Origin: an uncultured Pelagibacteraceae bacterium | GTDB taxonomy: Bacteria > Pseudomonadota > Alphaproteobacteria > Pelagibacterales > Pelagibacteraceae | Assembly: GCA_902609915.1 (NCBI GenBank) | Contig: CACLTO010000007.1 | Coordinates: 1 to 39,297 of the forward strand | Length of the DNA stretch: 39,297 nucleotides | Direction: 5' to 3' | Shown: piece by piece, positions 32,984 through 39,297 of the stretch | Layout of the letters: every line of letters begins with the position of its first letter | How positions within the stretch are numbered: the stretch's first letter is position 1 | Notes under the pieces: generated by a model | What the model saw: the letters and a program-made list of their open reading frames with translations, nothing else | Database searches by the model: none | What the model was told of the DNA's origin: nothing | Made by a program: the position numbers and the translations under genes

Positions 32984-33305
32984 CACCTCAGCCTAATTTT
33001 TATAAATAAAGATTTGTTCATAAGTTAAAATAAACTGTACTTTCACCGTACACCTTTTCGGAGAAAGATTTAAGAGTTAAAAAAATACTTAATTTTGCTT
33101 AAATTCATTCAGTTTGCACAGAATGTGCTCAAAAAGAATCAACATTCTTTATAAAATTTTTTTACACACTCTGTGCACACCAATTAAATTTTGTTAAAGG
33201 TGAGAGGTGTGTTCGAATCTGTGCGGAGAAATTACTTGCTGGGAGGATTCCTTTTATATCTTCAATTTACAAGCTAATCACCCGACCCTAATTATTCCAA
33301 CATAA
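32984..33305. other. Intergenic stretch of island K with leader repeat and composite site 2
   Basis: No gene is seen in these ~320 bp. They contain the small-gene leader (32984-32996), composite site 2 (33111-33181), a short GGTGAG...TTCGAA stretch (33199-33240) that loosely resembles the tRNA-Lys 3' end, and at 33278-33292 a third, orphan copy of the leader-like motif (TTAGGGTCGGGTGAT on the minus strand) with no gene behind it. Confidence 0.6.
33111..33181. repeat. Composite 11-bp-phased site 2 of island K
   Basis: TTTGCA at 33113 and TGTGCT at 33124 (11 bp apart), a small hairpin AAGAAT-CAAC-ATTCTT at about 33134-33149, then TACACAC at 33163 and TGCACAC at 33174 (11 bp apart) in inverted orientation. 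It has the same orientation as sites 1 and 3 but lies in the middle of the island. Confidence 0.78.
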
Positions 33306-33713
33306 TTATTTAAATTCTTTTTCCAATTTAGAAAAATAAGAAACTGAAATAATAAATCCACTTAAGATCAAACTTGATCCTTCAATTAAATATTCTAATG
33401 GGTCAAAAACCACATATCCAAATGAAAAAACTATCAATATAGCTAGAGCTGTTACAAGTATATAAATTTGTCTACCCAATTTTTTAAATCTATATAGTAA
33501 AAATAGCGAGAAAAAGTAACCAAACAGAACTAATAAACCGATTATCAATGTGAAATTATCTCCAGCTGGAGCTATTTCATCATACATCCTCATTGCATTT
33601 TTGAGATCCTCTGGTGCCAAAGAATATGGATATGAAAGGTATTTCCAAAGTCCAATTATACCTAAAAAAACTTCAGCAATAATTAATCTTTTAAAAATAA
33701 TTTTGTTCATCAT
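33306..33713 (-). CDS. Four-helix membrane protein of unknown function, island K cargo
   Basis: A 135-residue hydrophobic protein with four predicted helices (about 7-27, 54-75, 82-101 and 107-128) and short loops; the first loop is longest and acidic (APEDLKNAMRMYDEIAPAGD). It resembles small DUF-type four-helix proteins but I recognise no family. The start has two adjacent ATGs, and either could be used. It lies 10 bp downstream of a 51-aa gene on the same strand, likely an operon. It may be the main cargo of the right-hand half of the island. Confidence 0.75.
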   Translation of the reverse strand: MMNKIIFKRLIIAEVFLGIIGLWKYLSYPYSLAPEDLKNAMRMYDEIAPAGDNFTLIIGLLVLFGYFFSLFLLYRFKKLGRQIYILVTALAILIVFSFGYVVFDPLEYLIEGSSLILSGFIISVSYFSKLEKEFK

Positions 33714-33723
33714 AATTAAAGAT

Positions 33724-33879
33724 TCAATTATTAATCCAATTATAAATTACATATATCTTAAACAATATAAAAAGTGTCCATAAAAAAAATTGCCATTCCT
33801 TTTTCTCTGAAGTTTTAGCTTTTCTTTTTTCTTTTTCAGACATTTTGAATCTTGGATCATCTCTCCAATCTTTAGCCAT
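33724..33879 (-). CDS. 51-aa tail-anchored-like membrane protein, island K cargo
   Basis: A short frame starting MAKDWRDDPRFKMSEKEKRK: a charged, Trp- and Lys-rich N-terminus of about 28 residues followed by one hydrophobic helix (FFLWTLFILFKIYVIY, about 31-46). AAGG about 8 nt before the ATG is a reasonable ribosome-binding site. The DWRDDPRF start resembles small SAR11-type hypothetical proteins only in general character. It lies 10 bp before the four-helix membrane protein gene and about 75 bp from composite site 3. Confidence 0.6.
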   Translation of the reverse strand: MAKDWRDDPRFKMSEKEKRKAKTSEKKEWQFFLWTLFILFKIYVIYNWINN

Positions 33880-33950
33880 ACACTTACCTTACACTTTTTA
33901 TAAATTATATATAAGAGTTAAAAAAACTAGTTTTTAACTATCAAATTTCA

Positions 33951-34010
33951 TTGTGTGCAAAGAATGTGCACGAAAAAAACATCATTTTTTAAAAAATGCT
34001 TTTACACACT
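33951..34010. repeat. Composite 11-bp-phased site 3 of island K
   Basis: TGTGCA at 33954 and 33965 (11 bp apart), a palindrome CATTTTTTAAAAAATG at about 33983-33998, then TTTACACACT at 34001-34010 in inverted orientation. It ends 29 bp before the CCA end of the intact tRNA-Lys, mirroring site 1 at the other end. Confidence 0.78.
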
Positions 34011-34038
34011 GAATATTAAGATTGAATTTATTGGTTAA

Positions 34039-34114
<76 letters not shown>

Positions 34115-34137
34115 ACAAATGTTACTTAAGATAAAAT

Positions 34138-34167
34138 TGTATATACAGAATTATCTAAATATTTCAA
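34138..34167 (-). promoter_or_regulatory. Likely tRNA-Lys promoter
   Basis: On the minus strand TTGAAA (34162-34167) is followed after 18 bp by TATACA (34138-34143), or after 16 bp by TATATA. It lies about 24 bp upstream of the tRNA 5' end on the native (right) side of the island junction. Confidence 0.45.
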
Positions 34168-34196
34168 ACACGAATTTGTAAAAAAAAGTTATCTAA

Positions 34197-35303
34197 TTAC
34201 AATTTATCTATGTATTTATTGTGAAATTCATCAAATGTGTCATTTTTGATATTCTTTCTAATAGCCCTCATTAACTCTTGGTAGAAATTTATATTATGCA
34301 ATGTAAGCAGCATTGAGCCCAAAATTTCATTAGTATTGAATAGATGATTTAAGTAATTTTTTGAATATTTGTTTAGATTGAAATTTGAACAGTTAGGATC
34401 TAAGGGACTGTTATCACTTTGGTATTTGTTATTTTTGATATTTACTCTTCCCTCCCATGTAAAAGCTAGGCCAGTTCGACCTGACCTAGTTGGCAATACA
34501 CAATCAAACATATCGATTCCCCTTTTTACAGCACCCAAAATATCACTTGGGGTTCCAACGCCCATTAAATAATGAGGCTTATCTTTAGGCATGTATTCTT
34601 TTATATTATCCAAAACATCAAACATTTCCTCTTGAGTTTCTCCCACGGCTAAACCTCCCAGAGCATAACCATCAAATCCAATCTTTGATAAACCCTCTAA
34701 AGATTTAAGTCTCAAGTCTTTAAATAAACCTCCTTGAATGATTCCAAATAAAGCTTTATGAGGATTATTACCAAAAGCCTTCTTTGATCTTTCAGCCCAA
34801 TATAAAGAAAGATGCATTGATTTGTTTATAATTTCATAATCATTAGTTTTTTTTGGGCACTCATCCATTATCATCACTATATCTGAATTAAGACCTAATT
34901 GAATTTTAATGCTTTCTTCGGGGCTTAAATAAAACTTTTTACCATCAACATGAGAATTGAAAATTGCTCCTTCCTCTTTATCAATTTTATTTATTTTAGA
35001 TAATGACATCACCTGAAATCCTCCAGAATCAGTAAGAATAGGAAGATCACAATTCATAAACTCATGAAGACCACCAGCATCACGTACTCTTTCCATTCCT
35101 GGTCTTATCATTAGATGATATGTATTTGATAGAATAATTTGAGAGCCTGTTTTTTTTATATCGTCAATAGTACAAGCTTTCACTGTAGCCTGTGTCCCAA
35201 CTGGCATAAAGGTAGGAGTATCGATGTTACCTCTATGCGTTTTTATTAAACCTAATCTAGCAAATTTATCTTTTTTTAAAATTTCAAATTCAAATTTTTT
35301 CAA
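34197..35303 (-). CDS. tgt: Queuine/preQ1 tRNA-guanine transglycosylase, zinc site altered
   Basis: A 368-residue TIM-barrel enzyme exchanging guanine-34 for preQ1 in tRNAs with GUN anticodons. ILTDSGGFQVMSL at about 90-102 has the catalytic base Asp. ALGGLAVGE is the base-binding loop, and MFDCVLPTRSGRTG at about 264-277 carries the nucleophile Asp. The zinc motif CxCxxC-x(~25)-H of E. coli Tgt is changed: the aligned stretch CSNFNLNKYSKNYLNHL keeps the first Cys and LTLHN keeps the His, but the other two Cys positions are Asn and Leu. The fold-stabilising zinc may therefore be lost or bound differently. Length is normal. It is followed 14 bp after its start side by the cyclophilin gene, all on the minus strand with coaD and gyrA upstream. 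Confidence 0.94.
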   Translation of the reverse strand: MKKFEFEILKKDKFARLGLIKTHRGNIDTPTFMPVGTQATVKACTIDDIKKTGSQIILSNTYHLMIRPGMERVRDAGGLHEFMNCDLPILTDSGGFQVMSLSKINKIDKEEGAIFNSHVDGKKFYLSPEESIKIQLGLNSDIVMIMDECPKKTNDYEIINKSMHLSLYWAERSKKAFGNNPHKALFGIIQGGLFKDLRLKSLEGLSKIGFDGYALGGLAVGETQEEMFDVLDNIKEYMPKDKPHYLMGVGTPSDILGAVKRGIDMFDCVLPTRSGRTGLAFTWEGRVNIKNNKYQSDNSPLDPNCSNFNLNKYSKNYLNHLFNTNEILGSMLLTLHNINFYQELMRAIRKNIKNDTFDEFHNKYIDKL

Positions 35304-35317
35304 TTTAATCTAAAATA

Positions 35318-35878
35318 TTATTGAGTTTTAAAACTTATAATTTTATCAGGATCTGTGACTAATCCATTGTTATTTTCATCACCTCTTTTTATTTTGTCTA
35401 CAAACTCCATACCTGCAATAACTTTACCAAAGACGGTGTATTGCTTATCAAGAAATGGAGCTGGTTTAAAACAAATAAAAAATTGGCTATTCGCACTATT
35501 TGGATCAGATGATCTAGCCATTGATAAGGTTCCTCGATCATGAGGTAAATTACTAAATTCCTGTTTTAGATCAGGTAAATCGGAGCCTCCCTGTCCAGCT
35601 CTTCTTAAATCAAAATCATTTAAACTAGAATTACCAAACTTAACATCGCCCGTTTGAGCCATAAATCCGTCAATCACTCTGTGGAATACAACATTGTCAT
35701 ACTTTCCTTTATCTGCTAATTCCTTAATTCTTTTTACATGATTTGGCGCTGTATCAGCAAATAACTCAATTTTTACATCACCATCTTTTAATTTTAATAT
35801 CATAATGTTCTCCTCCGTAAACGATATATTGGTTAAAAATAAGAGTATAGTTATTATTTTAATTAAAAACTTACTCAT
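35318..35878 (-). CDS. Exported cyclophilin-type peptidyl-prolyl isomerase
   Basis: A 186-residue PPIase that catalyses proline cis-trans isomerisation during folding. Residues 1-~22 are a signal peptide, so it is periplasmic (PpiA-like). Cyclophilin motifs: VVFHRVIDGFMAQTGD at about 63-78, GTLSMARSSDPNSANSQFFI (the A-box with QFFI) at about 115-134 and FLDKQYTVFGKVIAGM at about 143-158. Single-domain bacterial form. It overlaps coaD by 8 bp and precedes tgt by 14 bp. Confidence 0.95.
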   Translation of the reverse strand: MSKFLIKIITILLFLTNISFTEENIMILKLKDGDVKIELFADTAPNHVKRIKELADKGKYDNVVFHRVIDGFMAQTGDVKFGNSSLNDFDLRRAGQGGSDLPDLKQEFSNLPHDRGTLSMARSSDPNSANSQFFICFKPAPFLDKQYTVFGKVIAGMEFVDKIKRGDENNNGLVTDPDKIISFKTQ

Positions 35879-36365
35879 ATTTATTTTTTAGTGCTTTTAT
35901 TGTATTTTTTGTAGTAAACTTTTTTATGTCCCCCTTAAGTTTAACAATTTCTTTTACAAATTTTGAAGATATAATTTGATTTTCTACATCTGACATTAAA
36001 AATATTGTTTCTATATTGTTGTTAAGCTTTCTATTCATGCCAGCTAGTTGAAATTCATATTCAAAATCTGAAACCGCTCTTAATCCTCTTAAGATTATAT
36101 TGGAATTGTATTTTTTACATAAAGTGGTTGTCAGAGACTTGAATGAGATTATAGTTATCTTCTTTTTATTCATTTTTAAATCTTTAAAAAGAGCATTCCT
36201 CACAATTTCAATTCTTTCTTCTATATTAAATAAATAATCTTTATTTTCTCCATCTGAGATAGCTACAACAATTTTATCAAATAATTTTAAAGATTTTTTA
36301 ATTACATCTATGTGACCAAAAGTAATCGGATCAAACGTTCCAGGATAGATTGCTGTTTTCAACAT
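35871..36365 (-). CDS. coaD: Phosphopantetheine adenylyltransferase
   Basis: A 164-residue nucleotidyltransferase making dephospho-CoA from 4'-phosphopantetheine and ATP. AIYPGTFDPITFGHIDVIKK at about 5-24 contains the TxGH-type motif (TFGH). ILRGLRAVSDFEYEFQLAGM (in part RGLRAVSDFEYE) at about 92-104 and IISSKFVKEI (ISST/SFVRE in most) near 130 complete the family pattern. Normal length. It shares one base with the gyrA stop region and overlaps the cyclophilin gene by 8 bp. Confidence 0.95.
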   Translation of the reverse strand: MLKTAIYPGTFDPITFGHIDVIKKSLKLFDKIVVAISDGENKDYLFNIEERIEIVRNALFKDLKMNKKKITIISFKSLTTTLCKKYNSNIILRGLRAVSDFEYEFQLAGMNRKLNNNIETIFLMSDVENQIISSKFVKEIVKLKGDIKKFTTKNTIKALKNKYE

Positions 36366-38941
36366 TACAATAAATTATCATCAATTTTAATTGCTGTAAC
36401 AACTTTTTCATCACCAGATAACTTGATAATTCTTACTCCTTGGGTATTTCTTCCTGCTGTTCTAATTTCTTTCGCAGCCAACCTTATAACTCTTCCTTTG
36501 TTGGTCGAAATCATTATTTCATCACCCTCATATACTGGAAATGAGGATGCAATATTGCCATTTCTTGGCGAGTTTACTATTCCAATTATCCCTTTGCCTC
36601 CTCTATTTGTAGTTCTGTAATCATAATGTGAAGTTTTTTTACCGAATCCATTTTCACTTATTGATAAAATAAATTTTTGTTTAGCAATTAATTCAGATTT
36701 ATCGTCCTTATTTTTTCCATTTTTCTTAATTTTATTATTATCAATAATTGATAAAGATACTATTTCATCGTTTGAGGCCAACTCAATCCCTTTAATACCT
36801 TTTGACGATCTACCCTTAAAAATTCTTAATTTTTTTGACTCAAATCTTATACACTTACCAAATTTAGTGCTCAGAATTATATCTTGATCATCCTTACAGA
36901 TCTTTACACCTATAATCTTGTCATCACCGTCAAGTTTCATTGCTATTTTGCCCGAAGTATTAATGGATGAAAAATCCTCTAAACTATTTTTTCTAATTTT
37001 ACCTTTTGAAGTTGCAAAGACTATCTGATACTTTTTAGAGTCATCATCGCTTTCAGGATACGGCATGATTGAACTTATTGATTGGTGATTTTTGAGTGGC
37101 AAGATATTAAATAATGATTTACCTTTTGAAGAAGCTGATCCCTCTGGAATTTTCCACGCTTTTATCTTGTAAACTAAACCTTCGGTTGAAAAAAAAAGAA
37201 CCGAAGTATGAGTATTAACTGATAAAGTTTGAATGACTGAATCTTCATTTCTTGTTGTAATACCAGTTTTTCCCTTACCACCTCTTTTTTGAATTTTAAC
37301 TGTTTTTAGTGAACCTCTTTTGATATAACCTTGAAGAGTAATAGTTATAAGAACTGTTTCTTTTTGTATTGTTTCCTCAATATCGTAATTTAAAATAGCA
37401 TCAATTATTTTTGTTCTCCTAGGAATCGCATATTTTTCTCTGATATCTTTTAACTCATTACTAATAACTTTTAATAATTCTTTTTTAGAAGAAATTATTT
37501 TTTTTAATTTTATAATAAATTCAGATAACTTTTTAATTTCAAGTTCAATTTCATTTATACCGAGTGCAGTTAATTTTTGTAATCTTAATTCAAGAATAGC
37601 ATCAACTTGAGACGAGGATAAACTATATAAATTTTTAGATTTTTTATTTTCAATTAAAGATATAGTTTTTTGAGATTTATTAATTTTCCAATTAGTGTTT
37701 AATAAAAGTTTTTTAGCATCAATTGGGGTTTTTGATCCTCGTATAATCTTTATAACTTTATCCAAATTTTCAACAGAAACAGATAACCCAATAAGTATAT
37801 ACGCTCTTTCCTCTGCTTTTTTTAAATCAAATTTTGTTTTTTTTAGAATTACACTTTCTCTAAAAGTTAAAAAATTTTCTAAAAAATCTTTTAAATTGCA
37901 GGTTTTTGGTTTGCCATCAACTATAGCTAAAGTATTAAAACCAAAAGAACTTTCAATTTGTGTATTTTTATATAATTGTCTTTTAATGGTTTCTGGCTCT
38001 ACACCCGACCTTAAATCAATTGAAACTCTGATACCCTCTCTATTAGACTCGTCACGTATATCTCTTATACCCTCTATTTTTTTTTCTCTAACTAATTGAG
38101 CAATTCTTTCATTAAGCACAGATTTATTAACTTGATAGGGAATTGACTTAATTACCAGTCTATCGCGTCCATTTTTTTGCGTTTCATTAAGTATTTCTCC
38201 TCGGATTTTAAAAGAGCCCCTACCATTATTATATCCTTGTTTTATTATATCTTTCCCAATAATTATTCCTCCAGTTGGGAAATCAGGTCCTGGGATATGT
38301 TTCATTAATTCTTTTATCTTAATGTCTTTGTTATCAATTAAAGCTAACGTTCCATTTATGATTTCACCTAAATTATGTGGTGGAATACTAGTTGCCATTC
38401 CTACAGCAATACCACCTGCTCCATTTACAAGTAAATTCGGAAATTGCGCTGGTAAAACAGATGGCTCTTTTTCTGTTTCATCATAATTACTTTTAAATTC
38501 TATTGTATTCTTTTCAATGTCATCAATTAAAAATTGAGAGACTTTTGAAAGTCTAGTCTCTGTATATCTCATTGCAGCGGCAGGATCACCATCTATAGAT
38601 CCAAAATTACCTTGACCTTCTACGAGTGGTAAACTCATTGAAAAATCTTGAACCATTCGAACTAAAGCATCATAAACAGATTGATCTCCATGAGGATGAT
38701 ATTTACCAATAACATCACCGACAATTCTTGCAGATTTTCTAAATTGTTTTGACCAATCGTAACCACCTTTATACATAGCATAAAGTATTCTTCTGTGAAC
38801 TGGTTTAAGGCCATCTCTTATGTCCGGTAGAGCTCTGCTTACAATTACGCTCATTGCATATGAGAGATAAGATGAACTCATCTCATCATGCATTGAAATT
38901 AATTTTATGTTTTTATCTGAAGATACTTCGTCTTTTTCCAT
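36365..38941 (-). CDS. gyrA: DNA gyrase subunit A
   Basis: An 858-residue type IIA topoisomerase subunit that cuts and rejoins DNA to introduce negative supercoils with GyrB. The active-site pair Arg125-Tyr126 is in AAMRYTETR. The winged-helix/QRDR segment is [19 protein letters not shown], in which Gln87 occupies the place of E. coli Ser83 and Asp91 that of Asp87. QKRGGKG near residue 560 is the GyrA box that separates gyrase from topoisomerase IV, and six beta-pinwheel repeats follow. It starts 5 bp after the ssb stop. Confidence 0.96.
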   Translation of the reverse strand: MEKDEVSSDKNIKLISMHDEMSSSYLSYAMSVIVSRALPDIRDGLKPVHRRILYAMYKGGYDWSKQFRKSARIVGDVIGKYHPHGDQSVYDALVRMVQDFSMSLPLVEGQGNFGSIDGDPAAAMRYTETRLSKVSQFLIDDIEKNTIEFKSNYDETEKEPSVLPAQFPNLLVNGAGGIAVGMATSIPPHNLGEIINGTLALIDNKDIKIKELMKHIPGPDFPTGGIIIGKDIIKQGYNNGRGSFKIRGEILNETQKNGRDRLVIKSIPYQVNKSVLNERIAQLVREKKIEGIRDIRDESNREGIRVSIDLRSGVEPETIKRQLYKNTQIESSFGFNTLAIVDGKPKTCNLKDFLENFLTFRESVILKKTKFDLKKAEERAYILIGLSVSVENLDKVIKIIRGSKTPIDAKKLLLNTNWKINKSQKTISLIENKKSKNLYSLSSSQVDAILELRLQKLTALGINEIELEIKKLSEFIIKLKKIISSKKELLKVISNELKDIREKYAIPRRTKIIDAILNYDIEETIQKETVLITITLQGYIKRGSLKTVKIQKRGGKGKTGITTRNEDSVIQTLSVNTHTSVLFFSTEGLVYKIKAWKIPEGSASSKGKSLFNILPLKNHQSISSIMPYPESDDDSKKYQIVFATSKGKIRKNSLEDFSSINTSGKIAMKLDGDDKIIGVKICKDDQDIILSTKFGKCIRFESKKLRIFKGRSSKGIKGIELASNDEIVSLSIIDNNKIKKNGKNKDDKSELIAKQKFILSISENGFGKKTSHYDYRTTNRGGKGIIGIVNSPRNGNIASSFPVYEGDEIMISTNKGRVIRLAAKEIRTAGRNTQGVRIIKLSGDEKVVTAIKIDDNLL

Positions 38942-38946
38942 AAAGG

Positions 38947-39297
38947 TTAAAATGGAATTTCGTCATCCATATCATTTTGTACTTGCGATAAATCCTCTGA
39001 ATTATTTGATATTTGTGAATTGTCATTTGCAATACTGCTACCTGAATTACCACCGCCAAGCATAGTTAAAGATGAGTTATATCCTTGAATAACTATTTCA
39101 GTTGAGTATTTATCCTGTCCAGATTGTTCATCTTTCCATTTTCTCGTTGTTAATTGTCCCTCAATATAAATTTGAGCACCTTTTTTTAAATATTGTTGAA
39201 CAACATTAACTAATCCTTCATTAAATACAACTACACGGTGCCATTCAGTTTTTTCTTTTTTTTCACCAGTATTTTTATCTTTCCAAGATTGACTAGT
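38947..39297 (-). CDS. ssb: Single-stranded DNA-binding protein, 5' part beyond the window
   Basis: The last 116 codons of SSB. The frame is open to the window edge and begins inside the OB fold: [26 protein letters not shown] and TTRKWKD are standard. A Gly/Ser/Asn-rich linker leads to the C-terminal tip DMDDEIPF, the acidic peptide that recruits replication and repair partners. Stop at 38947-38949, 5 bp before the gyrA start; ssb upstream of gyrA is common in alphaproteobacteria. The N-terminal ~40 residues are missing only because of the window. Confidence 0.95.
   Translation of the reverse strand, partial: TSQSWKDKNTGEKKEKTEWHRVVVFNEGLVNVVQQYLKKGAQIYIEGQLTTRKWKDEQSGQDKYSTEIVIQGYNSSLTMLGGGNSGSSIANDNSQISNNSEDLSQVQNDMDDEIPF

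Noticed and set aside
33195-33240. GTTCGAATC stretch as a tRNA gene
   Set aside because: The flanking bases do not pair into a T-stem or acceptor stem; at most it is a decayed att remnant.

Overview
The window is very AT-rich, tightly packed bacterial DNA, and most likely belongs to a Pelagibacterales (SAR11)-type alphaproteobacterium. The reasons are very low GC, spacers of 0-10 bp with many 1-14 bp gene overlaps, an NDUFS4-type complex I accessory protein, SdhE, DUF502, an SbmA/BacA-type protein, class II FBPase (GlpX), and a rarD-mltB-SPOR-dacC-tmk-holB-metG-tatD-MBL gene string. The lineage is inferred from gene content and composition, because no rRNA lies in the window.

Layout: 1-2849 holds the end of homoserine dehydrogenase (cut by the window edge) and two carrier-type permeases. 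2850-4107 is a loosely packed zone with a small alkylguanine-DNA alkyltransferase, an anomalous GC-rich block (about 3600-3759) and a 58-aa membrane protein divergent from a tyrosine recombinase (4108-5064). 5061-10916 is an accessory surface-glycan cluster: three GT2/GT4 glycosyltransferases, an FkbM methyltransferase, a fused two-domain glycosyltransferase and a GIY-YIG protein, ending 6 bp from the 3' end of tRNA-Glu. 11033-13348 is glpX, SbmA-like and NDUFS4-like genes reading away from tRNA-Pro. 13442-15642 is a zinc-ribbon protein, nhaA and a glutathione peroxidase. 15637-23988 is a nine-gene minus-strand string for peptidoglycan remodelling, dTMP synthesis, clamp loading, Met-tRNA charging and hydrolases.

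From 24 kb to 34 kb the ancestral backbone appears to be rarD - tRNA-Ser - sdhE - recG - DUF502 - M48 protease - tRNA-Lys - tgt, with two recombinase-less islands inserted in it. Island S (about 24110-27791) sits in tRNA-Ser(TGA) and carries a secreted protein and a 914-aa protein that I read as HEPN RNase - STAND NTPase - winged helix - TPR - cold-shock domain, an NLR-like anti-phage candidate. Island K (about 31789-34083) sits in tRNA-Lys(TTT) and carries a Sel1-repeat protein and three small membrane proteins. Both islands are bounded by tRNA half-copies that stop exactly at the edge of the anticodon loop, with opposite halves duplicated. Both carry short repeats with 11-bp periodicity just inside their ends, like recombinase arm sites. 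Island K has three such composite sites, which suggests two elements in tandem. This pair of islands is the best candidate in the window for something undescribed.

34197-39297 returns to core genes: tgt (with two zinc-ligand cysteines replaced), a periplasmic cyclophilin, coaD, gyrA and the 3' part of ssb. No rRNA, CRISPR array, IS transposase or phage structural gene is visible.
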